Source: Streptomyces mobaraensis
GTDB lineage: Bacteria > Actinomycetota > Actinomycetes > Streptomycetales > Streptomycetaceae
Direction of reading: 5' to 3'
Assembly: GCF_020099395.1 (NCBI RefSeq)
Contig: NZ_CP083590.1
Span: 3,720,001 to 3,784,000, forward strand
DNA: 64,000 nt
The translations under genes were made by a program, and so were the position numbers. The notes below the pieces were generated by a model. The model did no database searches, had not been told where the DNA came from, and saw only the letters and a list, made by a program, of their open reading frames with translations. Every line of letters begins with the position of its first letter. The first letter of the stretch is position 1. This document shows positions 8,071-16,383 of this stretch, in pieces.

Positions 8071-8565
8071 CCCGCCACCTCCTCCCGTCCGCGGCGCGGA
8101 CCTCGCCGCGCACCTCTTTCTTACGGCACGGCACCGACAAACAGGACGCCCGACTCCGGTTCCGGCACATCGGGTTCGACGCGGTTTCCGACGCTCCGCG
8201 CGGTACCGGACGGGGTGGTCCGGAGGCGCGGGACGGGACGGGAACGGACGGCGGGCGCCGGTCCACGGTAGGGCCGCGGGCACCGTCAGCCAATCTGGTT
8301 ATCCACAGGAGGTGTGGATGACGGGCCCCATCCTGTGGAGAACCCCCCCGATCCTGTGCACGAGCCGGGGGAAACCGCTGTGGACAACCCCACACCCGAT
8401 CCAGCCGAACGCCGCTGACCTGCACTTTTCCCATCCACCGGCTGTTGAGGAGAAAAAGTTCTCCCGCCGGGGCCGGATCGCGACAAACGGCGCAGAGAAG
8501 ATCACACCCCGACGCCCAAGGTAACAGACGCTTACCAGTTGCGCTCATTACCTGTGGAAGATTGA
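8071..8565. promoter_or_regulatory. dnaB/MATE divergent spacer with DnaA-box-like sites
   Basis: This 495-bp non-coding stretch separates divergent dnaB and the MATE gene. It carries a perfect TTATCCACA at 8299-8307 and a perfect TTGTCCACA in reverse at 8379-8387. Two near-boxes, also in reverse, are TCATCCACA around 8313-8321 and TTCTCCACA at 8334-8342. No gene is apparent inside. Whether DnaA regulates dnaB here is inference. Confidence 0.6.
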
Positions 8566-9915
8566 ATGGAACGTATGAGCGACGCCCTCGCGCGCGAACC
8601 GCGCCCCGCCCGGCGGCACGACCGCGAGATACTCGCCCTGGCCGTGCCCGCCTTCGGCGCACTCGTCGCCGAACCCCTGTTCCTCATGGCCGACACCGCC
8701 ATCGTGGGCCACCTGGGCACCGACCGCCTCGCCGGCCTCGCCATCGCCGCCCCGCTCCTCACCACCGCCGTCGGCGTCTGCGTCTTCCTCGCCTACGCCA
8801 CCACCGCGGCCGTCTCCCGCCGGGTCGGCGCCGGCGACCTCCCGGCCGCCATCCGGCAGGGCATGGACGGCATCTGGCTCGCCCTGCTGCTCGGCACCGT
8901 CATCGCCCTCGCCGTCCTCCCCGGCGCCCCCGCCCTCGTCGACGCCTTCGGCGCCTCCGCGGACGCCGCCCCGCACGCCGTCACCTACCTGCGCGTCAGC
9001 GCCCTGGGCGTCCCCGCCATGCTCGCCGTCCTCGCCGCCACCGGCGTCCTGCGCGGCCTGCAGAACACCCGCACCCCGCTGTACGTGGCCGTCGCCGGCT
9101 TCGCCGCCAACGCCGTGCTCAACCTCGCCTTCGTCTACGGAGCGGGCTGGGACATCGCCGGCTCGGCCTGGGGCACCGTCGTCGCCCAGAACGGCATGGC
9201 CGCCGCCTACCTCGTCGTCGTGGTCCGGGGCGCCCGGCGGCACGGCGCGTCGCTGCGCCCGGACGCCGCCGGCATCCGCGCCTGCGCCCGGGCCGGCGTC
9301 CCGCTGCTCGTCCGGACCCTGGCGCTGCGCGCCGTGATGCTGATCGCCACGGCGGTCGCGGCCCGGCTGGGCGACCGACAGGTGGCCGCCCACCAGATCG
9401 TGCTCTCCCTGTGGAACCTGCTGGCCTTCGCCCTCGACGCCATCGCCATCGCCGGCCAGTCGATCATCGGCCGCTATCTGGGCGCGGGCGACACCGACGG
9501 CGCCCGCGCCGCCTGCCGGCGGATGGTCCAGTGGGGGATCGGCACGGGCGTCGTCCTCGGGGTCCTGGTGGTGGCCTCCCGGCCGCTGTTCACCCCGCTG
9601 TTCACCGCCGACCCGGACGTACGGCGGACGCTGCTGCCCGCCCTCCTGGTGGCCGCGCTCAGCCAGCCGGTGGCCGGGGTGGTCTTCGTCCTGGACGGCG
9701 TGCTGATGGGCGCCGGGGACGGCCCGTACCTCGCCCGGGCGATGCTGGTGGTGCTCGCGGTCTTCGCGCCCGTCGCGCTGCTCGTCCCGCCGCTGGGCGG
9801 CGGCCTCACGGCCCTTTGGTGGGCGATGGCGCTGATGATGGCGGTACGGATGGTCACGCTGTGGCTGCGCGTCCGCTCCGGCCGCTGGCTCGTCACCGGA
9901 GCGGTACGGGCCTGA
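8566..9915 (+). CDS. MATE-family efflux transporter (DinF-like)
   Basis: The 449-residue protein has about twelve transmembrane segments in two homologous halves. MATE/DinF signatures are visible, such as LAVPAFGALVAEPLFLMADTA in helix 1 and GAGDTDGARAACRRMV between halves. It would export organic cations using a H+ or Na+ gradient. An in-frame ATG three codons later (8575) is an alternative start. It is divergent from dnaB and convergent with rplI, with a strong terminator between. Confidence 0.92.
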   Translation: MERMSDALAREPRPARRHDREILALAVPAFGALVAEPLFLMADTAIVGHLGTDRLAGLAIAAPLLTTAVGVCVFLAYATTAAVSRRVGAGDLPAAIRQGMDGIWLALLLGTVIALAVLPGAPALVDAFGASADAAPHAVTYLRVSALGVPAMLAVLAATGVLRGLQNTRTPLYVAVAGFAANAVLNLAFVYGAGWDIAGSAWGTVVAQNGMAAAYLVVVVRGARRHGASLRPDAAGIRACARAGVPLLVRTLALRAVMLIATAVAARLGDRQVAAHQIVLSLWNLLAFALDAIAIAGQSIIGRYLGAGDTDGARAACRRMVQWGIGTGVVLGVLVVASRPLFTPLFTADPDVRRTLLPALLVAALSQPVAGVVFVLDGVLMGAGDGPYLARAMLVVLAVFAPVALLVPPLGGGLTALWWAMALMMAVRMVTLWLRVRSGRWLVTGAVRA

Positions 9916-9946
9916 CGCCCCGCCGCACCCCCGCCCCGAACGCCGG

Positions 9947-9976
9947 AAGGGCCGCACCCCGAGGGGTGCGGCCCTT
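9947..9976. terminator. Bidirectional terminator between MATE gene and rplI
   Basis: A 13-bp perfect stem (AAGGGCCGCACCC with its complement) closes a 4-nt CGAG loop in the 95-bp gap between convergent genes. Confidence 0.8.
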
Positions 9977-10010
9977 CCTCACGCCACTCCGCTGGGGAGC
10001 GGCGTTCCGC

Positions 10011-10457
10011 TTACGCGGCGACGACCTCGATGCCGAGCTTGGCGACGACGTCGGCGTGCAGACGCACGGACACCTGGTGGGCACCCAGGGTCTTGATGGG
10101 CGAGCCCACCTCGACACGGCGCTTGTCGACCTCGGGACCACCGGAAGCCTTGATCGCGGAAGCGATGTCGGCGGGGGTCACGGAGCCGAACAGGCGGCCG
10201 GCCTCGCCGGCACGGGTGGCCAGGCGGACCTTGACACCCTCCAGCTGACCCTTGACCTCGTTGGCCTGCTCGATCGTGGCGATCTCGCGGATCTTGCGGG
10301 CGCGGCGGATCTGCGCCACGTCCTTCTCGCCGCCCTTGGTCCAGCGGATCGCGAAACCGCGCGGGACCAGGTAGTTGCGGGCGTAGCCGTCCTTGACGTC
10401 GACGACGTCACCGGCGGTGCCGAGGCCGGAGACCTCGTGGGTGAGGATGATCTTCAT
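10011..10457 (-). CDS. rplI: 50S ribosomal protein L9
   Basis: The 148-residue bL9 has the N-terminal domain signature ([32 protein letters not shown]) and a long connecting helix before the C-terminal rRNA-binding domain. Length matches the family. It is the last gene of the rpsF-ssb-rpsR-rplI operon, 18 bp after rpsR, and is followed by a hairpin terminator. Confidence 0.98.
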   Translation of the reverse strand: MKIILTHEVSGLGTAGDVVDVKDGYARNYLVPRGFAIRWTKGGEKDVAQIRRARKIREIATIEQANEVKGQLEGVKVRLATRAGEAGRLFGSVTPADIASAIKASGGPEVDKRRVEVGSPIKTLGAHQVSVRLHADVVAKLGIEVVAA

Positions 10458-10475
10458 TTTTCGGTCACCCTTCCC

Positions 10476-10712
10476 TTATCGCGCGGACGAGGTGTAGGGC
10501 AGCAGCGCCATCTCACGGCTGTTCTTCACGGCCGTGGCGACGTCACGCTGGTGCTGGGTGCAGTTGCCGGTCACGCGGCGGGCACGGATCTTGCCGCGGT
10601 CGGAAATGAACTTCCGCAGCATGTTCGTGTCCTTGTAGTCCACGTAAGCGGTCTTGTCCTTGCAGAAAGCGCAGACCTTCTTCTTGGGCTTGCGCGGAGG
10701 CGGCTTAGCCAT
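10476..10712 (-). CDS. rpsR: 30S ribosomal protein S18, zinc-binding type
   Basis: The 78-residue bS18 retains Cys at positions 15 and 18 (VCAFCKDK) and a GNCTQHQRD segment, the C+ form that binds zinc. Streptomyces usually carry a second, cysteine-free S18 under Zur control elsewhere, so this is expected to be the zinc-replete paralogue. It sits between ssb and rplI in the conserved operon. Confidence 0.97.
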   Translation of the reverse strand: MAKPPPRKPKKKVCAFCKDKTAYVDYKDTNMLRKFISDRGKIRARRVTGNCTQHQRDVATAVKNSREMALLPYTSSAR

Positions 10713-10812
10713 TGTCTCTCTCCAGTGTGATCAAGAAGTTGTTGCTGTCGCCCACGGACCGCCACGGAGGACGGCCCGGGCCCCGGAGGGCCTGGCTCCA
10801 GACCCTGCGGGC

Positions 10813-11397
10813 CTAGAAGGGCGGTTCGTCGGAGTAGCCGCCGCCGGAGTTGCCGGAGCCGCCGCCCCAGCCACCTCCGCCGCCGCCCTGCTGGCCGCCG
10901 GACGGAGCGCCGGTCGCCCAGGGGTCGTCGGCGGGAGCCCCGCCGCCCTGCGGAGCGCTGGGACCGGAGCCCCAGCCGCCGCCACCCTGGCCGCCGCCGT
11001 TGCCGCCGCCATAGCCACCCTGGCCACCACGACCCGTGGTCTTGGTGACCTTCGCCGTCGCGTTCTTCAGGCTGGCGCCGACCTCTTCGACGTCGAGCTC
11101 GTAGACCGTGCGCTTGACGCCCTCGCGGTCCTCGTAGGACCGCTGCTTCAGCCGGCCCTGCACGATGACGCGCATGCCGCGCTGGAGCGACTCGGCGACG
11201 TTCTCCGCCGCCTGCCGCCACACCGAGCACGTCAGGAAGAGGCTGTCGCCGTCCTTCCATTCGTTGGTCTGGCGGTCGAAGGTGCGGGGAGTGGACGCGA
11301 TACGGAACTTCGCGACCGCCGCACCGGACGGGGTGAAGCGCAGCTCGGGGTCGTCGACGAGATTGCCGACGACCGTGATGACGGTCTCGCCTGCCAT
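10813..11397 (-). CDS. ssb: Single-stranded DNA-binding protein
   Basis: The 194-residue SSB has an OB fold in residues 1-110 ([40 protein letters not shown]). A long Gly/Gln-rich flexible linker follows, then the acidic tip DEPPF that recruits repair and replication partners. It coats single-stranded DNA at forks. It is in the rpsF-ssb-rpsR-rplI operon, as in most bacteria. Confidence 0.97.
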   Translation of the reverse strand: MAGETVITVVGNLVDDPELRFTPSGAAVAKFRIASTPRTFDRQTNEWKDGDSLFLTCSVWRQAAENVAESLQRGMRVIVQGRLKQRSYEDREGVKRTVYELDVEEVGASLKNATAKVTKTTGRGGQGGYGGGNGGGQGGGGWGSGPSAPQGGGAPADDPWATGAPSGGQQGGGGGGWGGGSGNSGGGYSDEPPF

Positions 11398-11478
11398 GGG
11401 TGAACCTCTCGGCGGGTGTGCTGCTGGCTGCTTGCTACTCGTTGCGATACAGCCCGATTACCTCTGAACCGAAGGGGT

Positions 11479-11769
11479 TCAGTGGGTCTCGGGACGGAGG
11501 ACCTTGGTCCGGAGGACCGACTCGTTCAGGTTCATCTGGCGGTCGAGCTCCTTGACGACCGCAGGCTCGGCCTGCAGGTCGATGACCGAGTAGATGCCCT
11601 CGGGCTTCTTCTTGATCTCGTAAGCGAGACGACGACGGCCCCAGGTGTCGACCTTCTCGACCTTTCCGTTGCCCTCACGGACGACGGAGAGGAAGTTCTC
11701 GATCAGGGGAGAGACAGCGCGCTCCTCCAGATCGGGGTCGAGGATGACCATCACCTCGTAGTGACGCAT
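11479..11769 (-). CDS. rpsF: 30S ribosomal protein S6
   Basis: The 96-residue bS6 begins [17 protein letters not shown] and carries the conserved [17 protein letters not shown] segment. The ATG at 11767-11769 follows an ideal AAAGGAGGT nine bases upstream; an upstream extension of the open frame has no support. It is the first gene of the operon. Confidence 0.98.
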   Translation of the reverse strand: MRHYEVMVILDPDLEERAVSPLIENFLSVVREGNGKVEKVDTWGRRRLAYEIKKKPEGIYSVIDLQAEPAVVKELDRQMNLNESVLRTKVLRPETH

Positions 11770-12072
11770 GTGGAACCCACCTCCTTTGGACTCAGCGGCC
11801 ACGGTCGATCCGTGGCAGGAGGGTCGTGATGCGTGAACAACGGTATCGGCTGACACTGACACCGAGGCCGATGCCAACCGCACGGACGATCAGCGGGAAG
11901 TCCCTGGGTCGCCCCCGGGACGGAAGCCGGGTCCGGGCAGATACCGATGCAGACCGTCCAGAGTACCCGCACCACGGCGTCCGGTTGAAATCCGGCCGCC
12001 CGCCCCTTCACTCTGGACGCACCGGGTGTGACCGGCGCTACACCGCGCCGCCTGCCTTCAGGAGGTAGACCC
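11770..12072. other. Divergent spacer upstream of rpsF
   Basis: This 303-bp non-coding stretch holds the rpsF ribosome-binding site next to the gene and must hold the promoter for the ribosomal operon and for the divergent membrane-protein gene. No convincing -35/-10 pair, repeat or RNA could be picked out by eye. Confidence 0.5.
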
Positions 12073-12411
12073 ATGACACAGGCAGTCCGCCGGACTCCCA
12101 CATCGAGGAACCCCCGCTCGTTCATCAACACGGTGCTCAACAGCGACGGAAAGCCGCATCCACGGGAGAACACCCTGGTCGCGGCGACGGTCGTCCTGGG
12201 CCTGCTGGCCATCGTCTCCTCCGCCTGGTCCAACCTCCACCTGCTCAGCTCCTGGAGCGGCCTGGTGGGGATCCTCACCGGGGCGTGGGGCCAGTTCATC
12301 TCCGCCACCACGGGCGAGCGCTTCCTGCTGATCATCGGCCTGGGCGCGTCCGCCATCGGCTTCTTCCTGGGCATGGCCCACGGCGGCCTCTTCGGAGGTG
12401 TGATCGGATAA
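12073..12411 (+). CDS. Small actinobacterial membrane protein
   Basis: The 112-residue protein has a soluble N-terminus (about 40 residues) and two or three hydrophobic segments (VAATVVLGLLAIVSSAW, then FLLIIGLGASAIGFFLGMA) ending close to the C-terminus. The ATG at 12073 is preceded by AGGAGGT. No catalytic motif is seen. It precedes femX on the same strand, but a long leader separates them. The function is unknown. Confidence 0.8.
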   Translation: MTQAVRRTPTSRNPRSFINTVLNSDGKPHPRENTLVAATVVLGLLAIVSSAWSNLHLLSSWSGLVGILTGAWGQFISATTGERFLLIIGLGASAIGFFLGMAHGGLFGGVIG

Positions 12412-12429
12412 CGGACCGTACGCCCAAAC

Positions 12430-12510
12430 GGGGCGCTCCCCGGTCGCAGTAGGCTTCGGCGCGAGAGCCGGAGCCCCGACCCTGGGGACACACCTGCCGA
12501 GGAGCGCCCC
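12430..12510 (+). promoter_or_regulatory. Long-range hairpin in the femX leader that pairs with its ribosome-binding site
   Basis: GGGGCGCTCC (12430-12439) is exactly complementary to GGAGCGCCCC (12501-12510), and the right arm includes the GGAG of the femX ribosome-binding site two bases before ATG 12513. If transcribed together, the fold would mask the site. This is seen only as sequence complementarity. Confidence 0.35.
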
Positions 12511-12512
12511 GC

Positions 12513-13631
12513 ATGAGCCTGACCCTGAGGACCATCAGCCGACAGCAGCATCTGGCATATATCCAGAGCCTGCGCGCTGCCAGTCACATGCAGGTGCCGG
12601 CCTGGGCGGACGTCAAGGCCGAGTGGCGCTCGGAGAGCCTGGGCTGGTTCGACAAGACCGGCCAGATGGTCGGCGCGGGCCTGGTGCTCTACCGCCAGCT
12701 CCCGAAGATCAAGCGCTACCTGGCCTACCTGCCCGAGGGCCCGGTGATCAACTGGTACGCCCCGAACCTCGAGGACTGGCTCCAGCCGATGCTGGCCCAC
12801 CTCAAGAAGCAGGGCGCGTTCTCGGTGAAGATGGGCCCGCCCGTCGTCATCCGCCGCTGGGACGCCAACGCGATCAAGACCGGCATCGCCGACCCGGACG
12901 CCAAGCGCCTGCGCGACGTCGAGCCCACGTTCATCGAGCCGCGCGCCTTCGAGGTCTCCGACAAGCTGCGCCGCATGGGCTGGCAGCAGGGCGAGGACGG
13001 CGGGGCCGGCTTCGGCGACGTCCAGCCGCGCTACGTCTTCCAGGTGCCGCTGGAGAACCGCTCGCTGGAGGACGTCCACAAGGGCTTCAACCAGCTGTGG
13101 CGCCGCAACATCAAGAAGGCCGAGAAGGCCGGCGTCGAGGTCGTCCAGGGCGGCTACGAGGACCTGGCCACCTGGCAGCACCTCTACGAGATCACCGCGG
13201 AGCGCGACAAGTTCCGCCCGCGCCCGCTGAGTTACTTCCAGCGCATGTGGACCGCCCTCAACACCGAGGACCCCAACCGCATGCGGCTGTACTTCGCCAT
13301 CCACGAGGGCGAGGCCGTGGCCGCGGCGACGATGCTGATCGTCGGCGGGCACGTCTGGTACTCCTACGGCGCCTCCGCCAACCACAAGCGCGAGGTCCGG
13401 CCGTCCAACGCCATGCAGTGGCGGATGCTGCGCGACGCCTACGCGCTCGGCGCCAGCGTCTACGACCTCCGCGGCATCGGCGACTCGCTGGACGAGAGCG
13501 ACCACCTCTTCGGCCTCATCCAATTCAAGGTCGGCACGGGCGGACAGGCGGCCGAGTACCTCGGCGAGTGGGACTTCCCGCTCAACAAGCTGCTGCACAA
13601 GGCCCTCGACATCTACATGTCGCGCCGCTGA
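12513..13631 (+). CDS. femX: FemX-type peptidoglycan bridge aminoacyltransferase
   Basis: The 372-residue FemABX-family transferase has two GNAT-like subdomains. It adds the first glycine from Gly-tRNA to the stem-peptide side chain of lipid II, building the interpeptide bridge. Family features include WADVKAEWRSESLGWF near the start, a central QLWRRNIKKAEKAGVEV segment and the C-terminal YDLRGIGDSLDESDHLFGLIQFKVGTGG. Acting on LL-DAP stem peptides is what is known for Streptomyces FemX. An alanine-racemase-like gene follows after 45 bp. Confidence 0.9.
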   Translation: MSLTLRTISRQQHLAYIQSLRAASHMQVPAWADVKAEWRSESLGWFDKTGQMVGAGLVLYRQLPKIKRYLAYLPEGPVINWYAPNLEDWLQPMLAHLKKQGAFSVKMGPPVVIRRWDANAIKTGIADPDAKRLRDVEPTFIEPRAFEVSDKLRRMGWQQGEDGGAGFGDVQPRYVFQVPLENRSLEDVHKGFNQLWRRNIKKAEKAGVEVVQGGYEDLATWQHLYEITAERDKFRPRPLSYFQRMWTALNTEDPNRMRLYFAIHEGEAVAAATMLIVGGHVWYSYGASANHKREVRPSNAMQWRMLRDAYALGASVYDLRGIGDSLDESDHLFGLIQFKVGTGGQAAEYLGEWDFPLNKLLHKALDIYMSRR

Positions 13632-13676
13632 TCCGACAGCTCCATCCACACTCAGGGAAAGGTTCCGGGACCGGCC

Positions 13677-14708
13677 ATGGCGCTCACGCTCTACGTCGAC
13701 ACCCAGCGCTGGCGGGCACACCAGCAGTCCGTCCTCCAGCAGTTCCCGGGCATCGTCCCGGTCTGCAAGGGCAACGGCTACGGCTTCGGCCACGAACGCC
13801 TCGCCGAGGAGGTCATCCGCTTCGGCGCGGACACCCTCGCCGTCGGCACCACCTACGAAGCGGCCCGTGCCAAGGACCTGTTCGGTGGTGACCTGCTGGT
13901 GCTCACCCCCTTCCGGCTCGGCGAGGAGCCGGTGCCGCTGCCCGACCGGGCGATCCGCTCGGTCTCCTCGGTCGAGGGGGTGCGCGGCCTGGTCGGCGCG
14001 CGCGTCGTCATCGAGGTCATGAGCAGCATGAAGCGGCACGGCATCAGCGAGGAGGACCTGCCCAAGCTGCACGCCGCCATCGAGGACGTGCGCCTGGAGG
14101 GCTTCGCGATACACCTGCCCCTGGACCGCGCCGACGGCACCACCGGCGTCGACGAGGTGTCGGCCTGGATGGAGCGGCTGCGCGCCGCCCACCTGCCGCT
14201 GCACACCATGTTCGTCAGCCACCTGAAGTCCGAGGACCTGGCCCGGCTCCAGCAGATGTACCCGCAGACCCGCTTCCGGGCCCGGATCGGCACCCGGCTG
14301 TGGCTGGGCGACCACGACGCCACCCAGTACCGCGGCGCGGTCCTGGACGTCACGCCGGTCTCCAAGGGCGACCGCTTCGGCTACCGCCAGCAGAAGACGG
14401 CCGGCGACGGCTACCTGGTCGTCGTGGCCGGCGGCACCTCGCATGGCGTCGGCCTGGAGGCGCCGAAGGCGCTGCACGGCATGATGCCGCGCGCCAAGGG
14501 CGTCGCCCGCGCGGGCCTGGCCACCATGAACCGCAACCTGTCGCCCTTCGTCTGGGCGGGCAAGCAGCGCTGGTTCGCCGAGCCCCCGCACATGCAGGTG
14601 TCGATCCTCTTCGTGCCCAACGACGCCCCCGCGCCGCAGGTCGGCGACGAACTGGTGGCCCACCTGCGGCACACCACCACCCAGTTCGACCGGATACTCG
14701 ATCACTGA
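13677..14708 (+). CDS. Alanine-racemase-like PLP protein
   Basis: The 343-residue protein has a fold-type III PLP barrel N-terminus with VPVCKGNGYGFG. Lys31 matches the Schiff-base lysine of alanine racemases (usual motif VKANAYGHG). A C-terminal beta-domain is present (GTRLWLGDHDATQYRG, VSKGDRFGYRQQ). It diverges from biosynthetic Alr, so activity on alanine is likely but unproven. Position just behind femX suggests a cell-wall role. Confidence 0.75.
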   Translation: MALTLYVDTQRWRAHQQSVLQQFPGIVPVCKGNGYGFGHERLAEEVIRFGADTLAVGTTYEAARAKDLFGGDLLVLTPFRLGEEPVPLPDRAIRSVSSVEGVRGLVGARVVIEVMSSMKRHGISEEDLPKLHAAIEDVRLEGFAIHLPLDRADGTTGVDEVSAWMERLRAAHLPLHTMFVSHLKSEDLARLQQMYPQTRFRARIGTRLWLGDHDATQYRGAVLDVTPVSKGDRFGYRQQKTAGDGYLVVVAGGTSHGVGLEAPKALHGMMPRAKGVARAGLATMNRNLSPFVWAGKQRWFAEPPHMQVSILFVPNDAPAPQVGDELVAHLRHTTTQFDRILDH

Positions 14709-14745
14709 GCCCCCCCCCGGCTGATCTCCCCGTGTGACCGGCCCC

Positions 14746-14775
14746 GGAGCGGCGGCTAGACCGTGCCGCCGCTCC
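14746..14775. terminator. Hairpin between convergent alr-like and GT87 genes
   Basis: The 11-bp arms GGAGCGGCGGC and GCCGCCGCTCC flank an 8-nt loop. The right-hand part overlaps the last codons of the minus-strand GT87 gene. Confidence 0.6.
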
Positions 14776-16246
14776 CGGAGCCCCATTGGACCCGCAAGGT
14801 CTCCGGACGCTCGTCCTGCCGCTCGTGCGGACGCGTCCGGCCGAGGACGCGTATGTCCGGCGCCTGGTCGAGCGGACCGCCGGACGGGTCGTCCGAGCCG
14901 TCCCGCCGGATCACGTCCCGGTCGGGCCTGAGGACATCGCGCACGACCAGCGCGCACAGGTACAGCGTCCCCAGCAGGTGCAGCACCAGAGCGAGTTGGT
15001 AGCCGTCCTGCGGCAGCCCCTGGTGTTTGTCGCCGTCGCCGTTGTACGCCAGGTGGAACCAGATGCCGAGGAAGTAGAGCACCTCGCACGTCTGCCAGAC
15101 CAGGAAGTCCCGCCACCGCGGCCGGGCCAGGACCGCCAGCGGGATCAGCCACAGCACGTACTGCGGCGAGTAGACCTTGTTGGCGACGACGAACAGCGCG
15201 ATCTCCAGGAAGACCAGCTGGGCGAGGCGCGGGCGGCGCGGCGCGTAGAGGCACAGCGCGCCGATCGCCAGCGAGCCGAGGACCATCAGCACTATGGCGT
15301 AGGTGTTGACGTCGTCCATCGGGTCCCCCGTGCGCTGGGAGACGAGCAGCCAGAGCGACCCGTAGTCGACCGGCCGGTCATGGCTGAAGGTGTAGAACTT
15401 CGCCCAGCCGGCCCGGATCGGTGCCATCGGCCCGTCGACGACCAGCATCAACGGCACGTTCACCACCAGCCAGGCCACCACCGCCGACGAGAGCGTGGCC
15501 CGGAACTCCCGCCACCGCCCCGCCCGCCAGCACAGCAGGAGCAGCGGCCACAGCAGCAGCACCGGATACAGCTTGGCCGCCGCCGCCAGCCCGATGAACA
15601 CCCCCGCCGTACCGGCGCGCCCCCGCGACCAGGCGAGCAGCGCCACCGAGGTCAGGGCGACCGCGAGCAGGTCCCAGTTGATCGTGGCCGTCAGCGCGAA
15701 GGCCGGCGCGAGGGCCACCAGCAGCCCGTCCCAGGGCCGCCGCCGGTGTGTCCGGGCCACGCAGAAGGCGATCACCACGGCGCAGACCAGCAGCATCCCG
15801 GAGTTCACGAACCAGTAGAGCTGGGCCCGGTGCTGAGCACCGCCGCCCGGCGTCAGCAGCGCGGCGACCTCCATGAAGGCCCCGGTCAGGACCGGGTACT
15901 CCAGGTAGTCCATGTCGCCCATGGAGCGCGGGATCTCGTCCAGGTACGGGATCAGCCCCTGGTCGAAGCCACGGCCCGTGAACAGGTGCGGGATGTCGGA
16001 GTAACAGGCGTGGGTGTACTGGGTGGTGGCGCCGAAGAACCAGCCGTGGTCGTAGCAGGGGACCTTCTGCACCATGCCGAGCGCGAACATGCCGATCATC
16101 ACCAGCACGACCACCCGCACCGGCGTCCGCCACCCGCCGGGCAGCGCTCGCCGCCCGGCCGGCCCGCCGATCAGCTCGCTGCCGGCCGCGGCGACCTCGT
16201 CCTCCTGGGTGGGCCGCACCATCCGGTCGTCCCGCACGCTCCTCAT
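14756..16246 (-). CDS. GT87-family polyprenol-phosphate-mannose mannosyltransferase
   Basis: The 496-residue polytopic membrane protein has about ten to twelve hydrophobic helices and a periplasmic-loop acidic motif soon after helix 1 (VPCYDHGWFFGATTQ). These are hallmarks of GT-C glycosyltransferases of the GT87 group, including mycobacterial PimE-like mannosyltransferases. It would transfer a sugar from a polyprenyl donor on the outer face of the membrane. The ATG at 16246 has AGGA upstream; a further ATG at 16222 is possible. It is downstream of the PBP gene on the same strand but separated by a terminator. Confidence 0.82.
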   Translation of the reverse strand: MRSVRDDRMVRPTQEDEVAAAGSELIGGPAGRRALPGGWRTPVRVVVLVMIGMFALGMVQKVPCYDHGWFFGATTQYTHACYSDIPHLFTGRGFDQGLIPYLDEIPRSMGDMDYLEYPVLTGAFMEVAALLTPGGGAQHRAQLYWFVNSGMLLVCAVVIAFCVARTHRRRPWDGLLVALAPAFALTATINWDLLAVALTSVALLAWSRGRAGTAGVFIGLAAAAKLYPVLLLWPLLLLCWRAGRWREFRATLSSAVVAWLVVNVPLMLVVDGPMAPIRAGWAKFYTFSHDRPVDYGSLWLLVSQRTGDPMDDVNTYAIVLMVLGSLAIGALCLYAPRRPRLAQLVFLEIALFVVANKVYSPQYVLWLIPLAVLARPRWRDFLVWQTCEVLYFLGIWFHLAYNGDGDKHQGLPQDGYQLALVLHLLGTLYLCALVVRDVLRPDRDVIRRDGSDDPSGGPLDQAPDIRVLGRTRPHERQDERPETLRVQWGSGSGGTV

Positions 16247-16286
16247 GCGCCCATCCTGCCGTACGTCCCCCGGGCCCGCTGGAGGC

Positions 16287-16324
16287 TGTGGACAACCTGG
16301 GGGCAAGCCCGCGCCTGTGGAAAA
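16287..16324 (-). promoter_or_regulatory. DnaA-box pair upstream of the GT87 gene
   Basis: TGTGGACAA at 16287-16295 is a perfect DnaA box on the minus strand (TTGTCCACA). TGTGGAAAA at 16316-16324 is a one-mismatch copy. They lie in the 137-bp gap before the GT87 gene. Function is unknown. Confidence 0.45.
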
Positions 16325-16328
16325 CCTC

Positions 16329-16358
16329 GGGGCCGTTCCGAGTGAACGGAACGGCCCC
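16329..16358 (-). terminator. Rho-independent terminator of the PBP gene
   Basis: The 12-bp perfect stem GGGGCCGTTCCG with its complement has a 6-nt loop and is followed on the minus strand by GAGGTTTT. Confidence 0.8.
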
Positions 16359-16383
16359 GAAGCCCTCAGCGGCTGGTGGACGC

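Noticed and set aside
6598..8271. 557-residue plus-strand frame opposite dnaB
   Set aside because: Antisense of an unambiguous dnaB gene.
8071..8283. 71-residue N-terminal extension of DnaB
   Set aside because: The GTG at 8070 has an excellent ribosome-binding site, and the extension reads through low-complexity upstream DNA.
11751..15254. 1167-residue minus-strand frame
   Set aside because: It runs antisense to femX and the alr-like gene; no family features.
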